Of a stretch of 64,000 nt of DNA, positions 24,454-34,833 are shown piece by piece. The stretch is taken from NCBI RefSeq assembly GCF_001750725.1, contig NZ_CP017279.1:2046001-2110000 (forward strand). Reading direction: 5' to 3'. The stretch is from Enterobacter ludwigii (GTDB lineage Bacteria > Pseudomonadota > Gammaproteobacteria > Enterobacterales > Enterobacteriaceae). Each line of letters begins with the position of its first letter. Positions within the stretch are counted from its first letter, which is position 1. The translations under genes and the position numbers were made by a program. The notes beneath the pieces were generated by a model. That model worked only from the letters and a program-made list of their open reading frames with translations, did no database searches and was not told the DNA's origin.

Positions 24454-26037
24454 TTAACCTCTGTTGTATGTCGAATTCAGTACCGCACGCCCCTTCAGCG
24501 AAGGTGCCGCAGGCTTATTACGATTCAGATAACCGATGTTGTTATTGCCCCACAGCGACGCATAAGGCATACCGGCCAGCATCTCCACGGTGGCGCGGGC
24601 TTCTGATGTCGCACTCTCAGGAATGGCGCGGCCAGACGCGCGCATTTTGGCGGTCTCTTCACGCAGCGTGGTGTGGGTGTGCAAATTGAGTTTGAAACGC
24701 AGCGAAACCAGGAAGCCGCAGAACAGAACCAGAAGCGTTCCCACGCTCAGGATCAGCAGAATGGTGTGGCTCACTTCCGCGGGCTGGATCTTTTGTCCGC
24801 TGACAAAGCCGGACATCTGCATCACAATGCCCACCAGCATTACCGCCCCCGCCTGCGAGGCTTTACGGGTCAGCGTCATGATGCCGGCGAAAATCCCTTC
24901 GCGGCGCTGGCCGGTGATCACTTCATCGACATCAGCAATGTAGGTGTAGGTATTCCACGGTACATAGTTGATCCCACCGCGTCCCAGACCGGCAACTGCA
25001 GAGACCAGCAATAGCAGAGAGTAGATATCACTCAGGCCCGCGTAATACAGCACGGCGTAGGAAAGCGATGCCAGGCCAAACAGCACCACGACCATCCGAT
25101 AGGACGGCGCGGGTCCGAAGCGAATGCACAGCGGGATCATGGCGATAACCGCAATAAACTGGAAGATGGCCATCGTGCCCAGCAGGCTGGAGGCCATGGA
25201 TGCTTCCTGCATCAGCACGAAAACCACGTAGTAGGTAAACACGGCATTAAAGACGTCCTGGGCGATATACCCGCCAAGGTACATCCCCAGATGCTGACGA
25301 AAAATTCTCACGCGCAGCGTAGAGCTCAACTCCACAAACAGGCGGTTGAGGCTCTGCCCGAGCGACAGTTTCTTCTTCTCCTCTTCGGCACGCAGGGCGG
25401 CTTCGCTCCACTCTTCCCGCGGCCGCTCCCAGGTGAAGAACCAGACGAGCATGAGCATCAGCGCGCACAGCACGGAGAAGACCAGGCTTGCATAGAAAAA
25501 GGAGACCGCATTGTCTTTGCCGAAATGCGTGAGCAGGATCCCCGGCAGGAATGAGGCCAGGATGGCAGACATTTGCGCCATCGAGATACGGGCACCTGAG
25601 AAGCGGGTTTTCTGTTTGAAGTCATCGGTCATTTCCGGCACCAGCGTTTCGTACGGCACCAGAATCATGGTGTAGACGATATCGAACACCAGATAGGTCA
25701 GCAGGTAATACCAGAAACTCATCTCCCCCACCCACATCAGGGAGTAGCTGAACACGCACGGGATCCCCAGCAGAATAAAGAACTTACGCCGACCGAAGCG
25801 CTTGCCGAGCCAGGTCGTGCCAAAGTTATCGGTCAAAAAGCCCATCAAAGGGCTGACGACGGCATCCAGTACCCTTGCGGCGGCAAAGATGAAGGTTGCT
25901 TCAATCGGGGAGAGTCCACAGAACGTTGTATAAAAATACAAAAGCCAGGCCGCCGTCAGGGCGGTGGTTCCCGCCCCGAGGAAATCGCCTGACCCGTAAG
26001 CAAGATAATTTGCGAGTCCAATTTTTCGTGTTTTCAT
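24454..26037 (-). CDS. GPH/MFS oligosaccharide transporter (RhiT-like)
   Basis: A 527-residue inner-membrane protein with about twelve hydrophobic segments in the glycoside-pentoside-hexuronide:cation symporter style. Markers are NYLAYGSGDFLG near the N-terminus, DAVVSPLMGFLTDN and GKRFGRRKFFI in the first cytoplasmic loop, and YVPWNTYTYIADVDEV after helix 10. I start at ATG (MKTRKIGLANYL); a TTG three codons upstream is less likely. It has an unusually long soluble C-terminal tail of roughly 75 residues after the last helix. With the GH105 gene it forms a two-gene operon behind a KdgR-like site. It probably imports unsaturated uronate oligosaccharides. Confidence 0.88.
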   Translation of the reverse strand: MKTRKIGLANYLAYGSGDFLGAGTTALTAAWLLYFYTTFCGLSPIEATFIFAAARVLDAVVSPLMGFLTDNFGTTWLGKRFGRRKFFILLGIPCVFSYSLMWVGEMSFWYYLLTYLVFDIVYTMILVPYETLVPEMTDDFKQKTRFSGARISMAQMSAILASFLPGILLTHFGKDNAVSFFYASLVFSVLCALMLMLVWFFTWERPREEWSEAALRAEEEKKKLSLGQSLNRLFVELSSTLRVRIFRQHLGMYLGGYIAQDVFNAVFTYYVVFVLMQEASMASSLLGTMAIFQFIAVIAMIPLCIRFGPAPSYRMVVVLFGLASLSYAVLYYAGLSDIYSLLLLVSAVAGLGRGGINYVPWNTYTYIADVDEVITGQRREGIFAGIMTLTRKASQAGAVMLVGIVMQMSGFVSGQKIQPAEVSHTILLILSVGTLLVLFCGFLVSLRFKLNLHTHTTLREETAKMRASGRAIPESATSEARATVEMLAGMPYASLWGNNNIGYLNRNKPAAPSLKGRAVLNSTYNRG

Positions 26038-26207
26038 TGCCGTCAACCCTACTCAGTTTTGGGAGACTCCCTGTAAGCAAAATCTGATCCGGGAGTTATT
26101 ACACGGCTACAGTAAGAGTATCGACCTGGTGATACCTTTCTGTTTTTGCCATCACCGGCAAGCGGCTGGCAAAAATGCAAAGAGTGTCGTTACGCGTGTC
26201 ACTGATT

Positions 26208-26226
26208 TATAAAACAGCGTTTCTTT
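26208..26226 (-). promoter_or_regulatory. KdgR-like operator upstream of the transporter/GH105 pair
   Basis: On the operon strand the site reads AAAGAAACGCTGTTTTATA, matching 17 of 19 positions of the KdgR consensus AATRAAAYRNYRTTTYATT. It is about 170 nt upstream of the transporter start, in the only long gap before the operon. KdgR represses pectin and hexuronate genes until KDG accumulates. Confidence 0.68.
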
Positions 26227-26258
26227 TACATCAAAAGAGGAGGTCATTTTTTGCGAGC

Positions 26259-26284
26259 CAGCCATCAGAAATGGCTGATGGCTG
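26259..26284. other. Strong hairpin after flhE
   Basis: CAGCCATCAG and CTGATGGCTG form a perfect 10-bp stem with a six-base loop 18 nt past the flhE stop. No T-run follows on either strand, so it may protect or punctuate the flhBAE transcript rather than be a canonical terminator. Confidence 0.5.
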
Positions 26285-26301
26285 ACGCAGAAGGCGGGGT
26301 A

Positions 26302-26694
26302 TTAGCGGTAGTTGACGATGACGGAATTACGTTGAACTTTCAGCGCAGGGATCAGGCGTCCGCCGCCCGGCACTTCCCAGATAAAGCGCAAAGGTTCGAC
26401 AGCAGGCACGCCGTTGAAGGCCTGAGTGGTGCCATTCTCTCCGTCAATTTCCGTACAGCGTGTCTGGGAGCACAGCCGTACCCGAAGCCCGGCAGGCGTT
26501 GGGCCAATAAGCGTGTAGTTCCAGACCACCAGGGTCATCAGACCGGACACCGGCTCAGTCGGTGATAGCGGTCGCGAAGACATGGCGACACCGCGGTTGC
26601 TGAGGGTCACGCCAATGCTGCTGGTCTGCCAGGTCCCTTCCCCGGCGGCCTGGGCCACCAGCGGAAAAAGTAAAATCCATAACCACTTACGCAT
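26302..26694 (-). CDS. flhE: Flagellar protein FlhE
   Basis: FlhE is a small periplasmic protein that modulates flagellar export-gate proton leakage and swarming. The 130 residues equal E. coli. A signal peptide (MRKWLWILLFPLVAQA) precedes the mature domain, which contains a Cys pair (LCSQTRCTEID). The ATG overlaps the flhA stop by one base (TAATG), so it is translated in the flhBAE operon. Confidence 0.95.
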   Translation of the reverse strand: MRKWLWILLFPLVAQAAGEGTWQTSSIGVTLSNRGVAMSSRPLSPTEPVSGLMTLVVWNYTLIGPTPAGLRVRLCSQTRCTEIDGENGTTQAFNGVPAVEPLRFIWEVPGGGRLIPALKVQRNSVIVNYR

Positions 26695-28772
26695 TATTTT
26701 CCTCCGATCGTCGCCGTCATACGGATATGACGGTTATCCGACAACTCCATATTCGACAGCACGACCAGCTGGTTCAGGCTACGGCGCAGGAAGCGTGACA
26801 GCAGCGGACGCAGCGCATGGTTCACCAGCAGAACCGGTGGCGCCCCCAGCATCTCCTGACGCGCCAGCGCCTCTTGTGTTTGCTCCAGCAGACGGTCGGC
26901 CAGGCCAGGTTCCAGCCCTCCACCGCCCTGCAGAGCCTGCAGCAGCAGACGTTCAAGCGGCGTATCGAGGCCGATAACCTGCACTTCCCCGGTGCCCGGG
27001 AACCACTGCTGCGTGATCGCCCGTCCCAGAGCCACACGCACCACCGCCGTCAGTTCGTGCGGATCGCTTTGCAACGGTGCATGCTCGGCGAGGGTTTCCA
27101 GAATGGTACGCATATCGCGGATCGGCACTTTTTCCTCGAGCAGGTTTTGCAGCACCTTGTGCAGCGTGGTCAGCGTCACGACGCCTGGCACGAGATCTTC
27201 TGTCAGCTTCGGCATCTCCTGCGTGACGCGATCGAGCAGTTGCTGGGCTTCCTGACGACCAAACAGCTCTGCCGAGAATTGTCCAATCAGATGGTTCAGG
27301 TGGGTCGCCACCACGGTACTCGCCTCCACCACGGTGTAGCCCTGAATTTGCGCCTGCTCTTTCAGCGCACTTTCAATCCAGATGGCAGCCAGGCCAAAGG
27401 CCGGGTCGATGGTTTGCTCGCCCGGCAGCGTACCCGCCGCGGTGCCTGGATTAATGGCCAGCCAGCGGCCTGGATAAGCATCACCGCTGCCAATCTCTAC
27501 GCCTTTCATCAGAATACGATAGCGCGCTGGCGGCAGATCCATATTGTCGCGGATGTGAACCACCGGCGGCAGGAAGCCCATGTCCTGGGCGAATTTTTTA
27601 CGGATGCTGCGGATTCGGCCCAACAGTTCGCCATCCTGCTGGAAATCGACCATCGGGATGAGGCGATACCCTACTTCCATTCCCAGCGAGTCTTCCAGTT
27701 GAACGTCGTTCCAGGTCGCTTCCACGGCCTGCGTGTTCTCCGGCATTTTTACCGGAGCAGGTTCCGCTGCCGGGGTCATCTCACGGCCACGCATCCACCA
27801 GGCAAGACCCAGCAATGCCGCAGTGAACAGCAGGAACACCAGGTTTGGCATTCCCGGCACCAGACCGAGCAGGCCCAGCACCGCAGCGGCCAGCAGCATC
27901 ACGCGCGGGTTGCTGAAGAGCTGCCCGACCATCTGCTCGCCAACATCCTGATCGGTACTGACGCGGGTCACGATAACCCCCGCCGCCGTTGAGATGACCA
28001 GCGCCGGGATCTGCGCCACCAGACCGTCACCAATGGTCAGCAGCGTATAGCTTTCCGCCGCGTGGCCCATGTCCATACCGTGCTGCAGCACGCCCACCAG
28101 CAGGCCGCCGACCACGTTAATCACCATGATCAGGATGCCCGCAATGGCATCACCGCGAACAAACTTACTCGCACCGTCCATTGAGCCGTAGAAGTCAGCT
28201 TCCTGCGTCACTTCCGAGCGGCGCTTTTTGGCTTCATCTTCGGCAATAAGCCCGGCGTTCAGATCCGCGTCGATGGCCATCTGCTTGCCCGGCATCCCGT
28301 CAAGCACAAAACGCGCGCCCACTTCCGCGATACGTCCGGCACCTTTGGTGATAACCATAAAGTTAATGATGACGAGAATGACGAACACCACGATACCGAT
28401 GGCAAAGTTACCGCCGACCAGGAAGTGGCCGAATGCCTCAACCACTTTACCCGCCGCAGCAGCACCGGTATGGCCTTCCATCAGGATGATACGGGTTGAC
28501 GCCACGTTCAGCGCCAGCCTTAACAAGGTGGTAAACAGCAGAATGGTCGGGAATGCGGCGAACTCAAGGGTGCGCTGGGTGAACATCGCCACCAGCAAAA
28601 CCATAATGGACAACGCAATGTTGAATGTGAAAAGCAGGTCGAGGATGAACGCCGGAAGCGGCAACACCATCATCGACAGAATTAGCAGGATGAGAATCGG
28701 TCCGGCAAGGATCTGCCATTGCGTCGATTTCAGGTTGCCGGGTAGGCGCAACATTGCCACCAGATTAGCCAT
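26694..28772 (-). CDS. flhA: Flagellar type III export gate protein FlhA
   Basis: FlhA forms the nonameric export gate of the flagellar type III system and receives chaperone-substrate complexes. It has 692 residues, as in E. coli: eight membrane helices in the first 330 residues, with the conserved FHIPEP-family loop (RIAEVGARFVLDGMPGKQMAIDADLN), then a large cytoplasmic domain. It overlaps flhB by eight bases. Confidence 0.98.
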   Translation of the reverse strand: MANLVAMLRLPGNLKSTQWQILAGPILILLILSMMVLPLPAFILDLLFTFNIALSIMVLLVAMFTQRTLEFAAFPTILLFTTLLRLALNVASTRIILMEGHTGAAAAGKVVEAFGHFLVGGNFAIGIVVFVILVIINFMVITKGAGRIAEVGARFVLDGMPGKQMAIDADLNAGLIAEDEAKKRRSEVTQEADFYGSMDGASKFVRGDAIAGILIMVINVVGGLLVGVLQHGMDMGHAAESYTLLTIGDGLVAQIPALVISTAAGVIVTRVSTDQDVGEQMVGQLFSNPRVMLLAAAVLGLLGLVPGMPNLVFLLFTAALLGLAWWMRGREMTPAAEPAPVKMPENTQAVEATWNDVQLEDSLGMEVGYRLIPMVDFQQDGELLGRIRSIRKKFAQDMGFLPPVVHIRDNMDLPPARYRILMKGVEIGSGDAYPGRWLAINPGTAAGTLPGEQTIDPAFGLAAIWIESALKEQAQIQGYTVVEASTVVATHLNHLIGQFSAELFGRQEAQQLLDRVTQEMPKLTEDLVPGVVTLTTLHKVLQNLLEEKVPIRDMRTILETLAEHAPLQSDPHELTAVVRVALGRAITQQWFPGTGEVQVIGLDTPLERLLLQALQGGGGLEPGLADRLLEQTQEALARQEMLGAPPVLLVNHALRPLLSRFLRRSLNQLVVLSNMELSDNRHIRMTATIGGK

Positions 28773-29913
28773 CAGTGTCCTTCTCGTTCATAAAATCCAG
28801 CGCGTCAGGCACCGGAAGGTTCTCAGGTTTCACAGGCCGTTGACCGCCAGCCAGACGCCAGCGTTTCAACTGCCATACCCAGGCCAGCACTTCCGCCACC
28901 GCGGCGTAGAGTTGTCCTGGGATCTGTTGTCCAATTTCCGCATGGCGATACAGCGCTCGCGCCAGCGGAGGCGCTTCGAGTATGGGCACCCGGTTTTCGG
29001 TACCAATTTCACGAATACGCAGGGCGATAAGCCCCGCCCCTTTCGCCACCACTTTCGGCGCGCTCATTTTGTTTTCGTCGTACTGCAGCGCAACGGAATA
29101 GTGTGTCGGGTTAGTCACAATGACGTCGGCTTTTGGCACATCTTCCATCATCCGTCGACGGGCGGCAGCACGCTGCATCTGGCGGATACGCCCTTTCACG
29201 TGCGGGTCACCTTCCATCTGCTTATATTCATCCCGAATATCCTGACGAGACATGCGCAGTTTCTTGAAGTGGCTGTAAAGCTGGAAGATAACGTCAAAAC
29301 CCACCATGGGAATAATGCTGAGCACCACCAGCAGGGCACAGAGCCCGGCCAGGTTCAGCGCATTGCTCATCGCGGTTAACGGCGATTCGCTGATAAGGCG
29401 CATCATTTCCGGCCAGTGGTGCCACAGAAAAAAACCGCCGGTACTGCCCATCAGGACCGATTTAAGAATCGCTTTAAGCAACTCCGCACCGGTTTGCGCC
29501 GAGAACATTTTCGCAATCCCCGGCAGCGGGTTCAGTTTCGAAAACTTGGGTTGCAGCGATTTCCCGCTAAACACCAGACCGCCCAGCATCACGGGCGAGA
29601 CCAGCGCCACCAGCACGACGCCGGTAATCAGGGGCAACAGCGCAAGCATGGCATCTTTAACGAGCAGGATTATCTGGCTGAGGATCAGGTTAGGGTCGTT
29701 GACCATACTGTGGTCAAAACGTAGGCCAGCCGAGAGCATTCCCGCCAGTTTGCGGGCGAGCGCCTCCCCACCCCACCAGATAATGCACACGCCTACGATG
29801 AGGATCAGCAGGGATGTCAGTTCTCGGGATCGGGGGACCTGCCCTTCCTCACGCGCTTTTTCTAGTCGGTGGGGTGTGGGGGCTTCCGTTTTGTCGTCGT
29901 TCTCTTCTGCCAC
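28765..29913 (-). CDS. flhB: Flagellar export switch protein FlhB
   Basis: FlhB switches the export apparatus from rod/hook to filament substrates. The 382-residue protein starts at GTG (MAEENDDKTEAPTPHRLEKARE), has four membrane helices, and carries the self-cleaving NPTH motif (VTNPTHYSVAL, near residue 269) in its cytoplasmic domain. It is first in flhBAE, with a 277-nt upstream gap that separates it from cheZ. In E. coli the operon is FlhDC-activated (class 2). Confidence 0.97.
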   Translation of the reverse strand: MAEENDDKTEAPTPHRLEKAREEGQVPRSRELTSLLILIVGVCIIWWGGEALARKLAGMLSAGLRFDHSMVNDPNLILSQIILLVKDAMLALLPLITGVVLVALVSPVMLGGLVFSGKSLQPKFSKLNPLPGIAKMFSAQTGAELLKAILKSVLMGSTGGFFLWHHWPEMMRLISESPLTAMSNALNLAGLCALLVVLSIIPMVGFDVIFQLYSHFKKLRMSRQDIRDEYKQMEGDPHVKGRIRQMQRAAARRRMMEDVPKADVIVTNPTHYSVALQYDENKMSAPKVVAKGAGLIALRIREIGTENRVPILEAPPLARALYRHAEIGQQIPGQLYAAVAEVLAWVWQLKRWRLAGGQRPVKPENLPVPDALDFMNEKDTDG

Positions 29914-30149
29914 AGTGCCTGCTCGCAGCCCATTTAGTCACGGGTATCATGCCAGCCTGACCCTTCATCAATGGGTTGAAAAAACCCAATAACCGGGTTC
30001 TTTTAGCCAGTTCAGCGTCGGAGCAATCGGGTGATGAGTAAAAAACGGCAAAAAAAAAATTTGAGATAGCGTTTGGCAAGACTGTCAGCAAGCAGGGCGT
30101 GAGCAAGGGCCAGCCACCCCAGCGTTATGCACTCAAAATTAAGCGGCAT

Positions 30150-30179
30150 ACCCTCAGGTTGCGTACGCAACCTGAGGGT
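30150..30179. other. 30-bp perfect palindrome after cheZ
   Basis: Starting ACCCTCAGGTTGCGT and followed directly by its exact reverse complement, this is a 30-bp perfect palindrome with no spacer, 11 nt past the cheZ stop and about 235 nt upstream of flhB. No T-run follows. It may end or stabilise the tar-cheZ transcript, or bind a dimeric protein. Apart from it the cheZ-flhB gap holds no gene that I can see. Confidence 0.6.
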
Positions 30180-30190
30180 CATCACCTCAA

Positions 30191-30835
30191 TCAGAAACCA
30201 AGGCTGTCCAGCAGATCGTCTACCTGATCCTGGCTTGCCACAACGCCCGCTTTGGTGGCGTCGAGCTGTGGACCGTTGAGCAGGCTTTCGTTCTCGCGTT
30301 TTGGACGAGCGGCCGGTTCCGGAATGTTCTCCAGCAGCACCATCAGCAGCTGACGTTCAATTTCCTGAATCACATCCATCATGCGCTTGATAACCTGGCC
30401 CGTGAGGTCCTGGAAATCCTGCGCCATCATGATGTCCAGCAGCTGCGCGTTGGTAAAGCTGGTGTGGCCCGGCACATCGCCCAGGAACTGACGGGTATCC
30501 GTGACCAGCTCGCGGGCATCCGCCAGCTCGATTGGATTCTCAAACCACTCATCCCAGCGTTTGGTCAGCGCTTTCGCGCCTTTCTCCATCGCATCCTGAT
30601 GCGGTTGTGACGCTTCAACGCTGTTCAGCGCACGTTCAGCCGCCTGAGCGGTCATCTGCACAACGTAGTCCAGACGATCGCGGGCATCCGGAATGGCTTC
30701 CGCCGCTTCAGCAATTGCCTGGTCCAGCCCCAGTTCACGCAGGCTGTCACGCAGCATGCGTGTCAGGCTGCCGATGCGGGCAATGATATCGCTGGGCGAG
30801 TGTTCTTCAACGGGTTTCATAGCAGGTTGCATCAT
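30191..30835 (-). CDS. cheZ: Chemotaxis protein phosphatase CheZ
   Basis: CheZ dephosphorylates CheY-P, ending the tumble signal. The 214-residue frame ([13 protein letters not shown] preceded by one or two further Met codons) equals the E. coli length. The active helix contains [16 protein letters not shown] with the catalytic Gln, and the C-terminal CheY-binding peptide [13 protein letters not shown] is intact. The start could be one of three successive ATGs. It is last in tar-tap-cheRBYZ, 13 nt after cheY. Confidence 0.96.
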   Translation of the reverse strand: MMQPAMKPVEEHSPSDIIARIGSLTRMLRDSLRELGLDQAIAEAAEAIPDARDRLDYVVQMTAQAAERALNSVEASQPHQDAMEKGAKALTKRWDEWFENPIELADARELVTDTRQFLGDVPGHTSFTNAQLLDIMMAQDFQDLTGQVIKRMMDVIQEIERQLLMVLLENIPEPAARPKRENESLLNGPQLDATKAGVVASQDQVDDLLDSLGF

Positions 30836-30848
30836 CATAACCAACACC

Positions 30849-32301
<1,453 letters not shown>

Positions 32302-32305
<4 letters not shown>

Positions 32306-33168
32306 GCTTTTTCCTTACTCAGCGCATATACCGTTTGCCCACGCAGGCTAAACTCACGCACGAGGTTGCTGAAGTTTTCCGAGTGCCCGGCAAACAGTAA
32401 ACCGTCAGGCTTGAGCAACGGAACAAACCGACGCAGAATGTCCTGTTGCGTCGTTTTATCAAAATAGATCATGACGTTACGGCAAAAAATGGCGTCGAAT
32501 GGCCCCGGCACGTTGTACTGCTTATCCAGCAGGTTAACGGGCGCGAATTCGACACAGTTCGCCAGCTCCTGGCGCACGCGCACCAGGCCTTCATGCGGGC
32601 CGGTTCCGCGCATGAAGTAACGCTGCAACTGCTGAGGTGACAGCGTTTTCAGCTCATCCTGGCGATACACGCCGTTGCGTGCCTTTTCCAGCACTTCGGT
32701 ATCAATATCACTGGCGTAGACTTTCCAGCGTCCATGCGCCATACCCAGCGTGTCGGCAAGGGTGATCGCCAGCGAGTACGGCTCTTCCCCGGTTGAGGCG
32801 GCCGCACTCCAGACGCGATACTCCCCGCTGCGGCGACGCGCGTGCTCCGCCAGGACTGGGAAGTGGTGAGCTTCACGGAAAAATGCGGTCAGGTTGGTGG
32901 TTAACGAGTTAATAAAAGCCTGCCACTCTGCGCTGTTCTGGTTCGCTTCGAGCATGCTCAGATAGCGACCAAAATCGTCCAGCCCCAGCGTACGCAAGCG
33001 CCGCACCAGACGGTTGTAGACCATGTCTCGCTTATGATCGGCAAGCACAATCCCCGCACGCTGGTAGATTAACTGACATATCCGACGAAAATGCGCGTCG
33101 GACAGCGCGAGGCGCTGTGTCATCTGCAACAGTAATGACGTTTGCCCTGGGGGCATTGGTGATGTCAT
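32302..33168 (-). CDS. cheR: Chemoreceptor methyltransferase CheR
   Basis: CheR methylates receptor glutamates using SAM. The 288-residue protein has the N-terminal all-helical domain and the SAM-binding core with [17 protein letters not shown] and the downstream [14 protein letters not shown]. The beta-subdomain that docks on the receptor NWETF tail is present ([15 protein letters not shown]). It overlaps cheB by four bases and follows tap by 19 nt. Confidence 0.98.
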
Positions 33169-33187
33169 AGCGCCTTCTTAATTACAT

Positions 33188-34789
33188 TCAGGATACAACT
33201 GGCACGGCCTGCGACCGCCCGACTTCTGTTACTGCTTCAACGTGCTCTTTCACATTAAATACCGCGACCAGCCCGGTCAGATGATCCGCCTGGCTGGCCA
33301 GCTGATCGGTTGCCGCTGCCGCTTCCTCCACTAACGAGGCGTTTTGTTGCGTGACCTGATCCATCTGGCTTACCGCCTGGGCCACCTGCTCAATTCCGCG
33401 ACGCTGTTCATCGGACGCAGAAGCAATCTCGCCCATGATGTCGTTAACCCGCGTAACGGAGGTGACGATTTCGTGCATGGTTTTCGCCGCCGTGTCCACC
33501 AGGGCAGAGCCTTGCTGGACGCGAGAGACGGACTCTTCAATCAGTCCTTTAATTTCTTTCGCGGCGTTGGCGCTGCGGCTCGCCAGATTACGGACTTCAC
33601 CGGCCACAACCGCAAAACCACGCCCCTGCTCACCGGCGCGTGCCGCTTCAACGGCCGCGTTCAGCGCCAGAATGTTGGTCTGGAACGCAATACCGTCAAT
33701 CACGCTGATGATGTCGCCAATTTTCTGTGAACTGGCGGCAATGTCCTGCATGGTACTGGCCACGTGAGAGGCCTGATCGCCCCCTTTCTTCGCCGTCATC
33801 GCCGCCTGTCTGGACAGGTCAGACGCCTGACGCGCGTTATCCGCGTTCTGGCTTACCGTCGCGGTGAGCTGCTCCATGCTGGCAGCCGTTTGCGCCAGCG
33901 AAGCTGCCTGCTGCTCGGTGCGCGACGAGAGATCGTTATTGCCTGCCGCAATCTCCGAGATCCCGGTGTGCATGGCATAACTGCCCTGTCGCACATCGGA
34001 GACCGTTTCCCGCAGGGCGCCCTGCATCGCCTTCAGGCTGGCAAAAATCGCCGAAATTTCGTTCTTGCCGTACACCGCCACCGGACGCGCCAGGTTACCC
34101 TTCGCAATACTGTCGAAGTGGCTGCTGACGATCGCCAGCGGTTGCACAATCATTCTGCGCGACCAGTACAGGGCACCGCCGGTCAGCAGCACCGCCAGAA
34201 TCACCACCACGGCAAAAATCACGCCTGACATATGGTAGTTTTTACGGCTGTCATTCCCGGCGCGTTGGACAAACTGGTTAATGTTCTGCTGCCAGGCATT
34301 AAAGCTCGCATCAAACGCCGCCTGGGACGCCTGGACCGGCGCGGTCATAAAGTCCGAGAGCTGGTTGTTCTCAAGCCAGGTCGCCTGGTGATCCAGGTCG
34401 CTGTGCCACTGATCAAAACGCTTCTTCATGGCGACTTTCAGCGCTTTCACTTCCGCGCTGCCGGCGTCCTGTGCCGCGAAGGCGTTAAACTGCGCGTCAG
34501 CCAGCTTCAGGCTGTCGCGCGCGGTCACCATCAACGCCTTGATGTCATCCGGCGGATAACTCAGGGCGGTTAAGGTTCCCGCTTTGTTCAGCGCCGTGCT
34601 TGCCTGCAACAGTACGGCGCGCGTCTGTGCCACGGCGGCGCGCTGCTGGTTACTCGCCTCAACTTCCTGCAAATTCTGATAGCCATCGCGAAACGCCCAA
34701 AAAGACAACCCGTTACTGCCAACCTGCAACACACCGCAAAGGATCAGAATCAAAAACAGTGTGGTCGAGATACGAATACGATTTAACAT
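33188..34789 (-). CDS. tap: Methyl-accepting chemotaxis protein Tap (dipeptide receptor)
   Basis: The 533-residue inner-membrane receptor matches E. coli Tap in length and sequence ([20 protein letters not shown]-terminus ending AVPVVS). Two membrane helices bracket a periplasmic four-helix domain (about 35-190), then HAMP and the signalling hairpin with [19 protein letters not shown]. In E. coli, Tap senses dipeptides through DppA and pyrimidines. It lacks the C-terminal NWETF tether that Tar has, as expected for a minor receptor. The ribosome site is GGGAG five bases before ATG; in-frame codons further upstream have no support. Confidence 0.95.
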   Translation of the reverse strand: MLNRIRISTTLFLILILCGVLQVGSNGLSFWAFRDGYQNLQEVEASNQQRAAVAQTRAVLLQASTALNKAGTLTALSYPPDDIKALMVTARDSLKLADAQFNAFAAQDAGSAEVKALKVAMKKRFDQWHSDLDHQATWLENNQLSDFMTAPVQASQAAFDASFNAWQQNINQFVQRAGNDSRKNYHMSGVIFAVVVILAVLLTGGALYWSRRMIVQPLAIVSSHFDSIAKGNLARPVAVYGKNEISAIFASLKAMQGALRETVSDVRQGSYAMHTGISEIAAGNNDLSSRTEQQAASLAQTAASMEQLTATVSQNADNARQASDLSRQAAMTAKKGGDQASHVASTMQDIAASSQKIGDIISVIDGIAFQTNILALNAAVEAARAGEQGRGFAVVAGEVRNLASRSANAAKEIKGLIEESVSRVQQGSALVDTAAKTMHEIVTSVTRVNDIMGEIASASDEQRRGIEQVAQAVSQMDQVTQQNASLVEEAAAATDQLASQADHLTGLVAVFNVKEHVEAVTEVGRSQAVPVVS

Positions 34790-34833
34790 CCACGCTCCCA
34801 TCATGCGGCAAGCAGCCGCGGTTTAAATGTCAG

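Noticed and set aside
26181..26202. Possible CRP site near the KdgR-like operator
   Set aside because: Only the left half resembles TGTGA; the right half has too many mismatches to call.
26817..27992. 391-codon open frame antisense to flhA
   Set aside because: Composition (His/Gln/Arg-rich) is typical of antisense of GC-rich coding DNA, and flhA is unmistakable.
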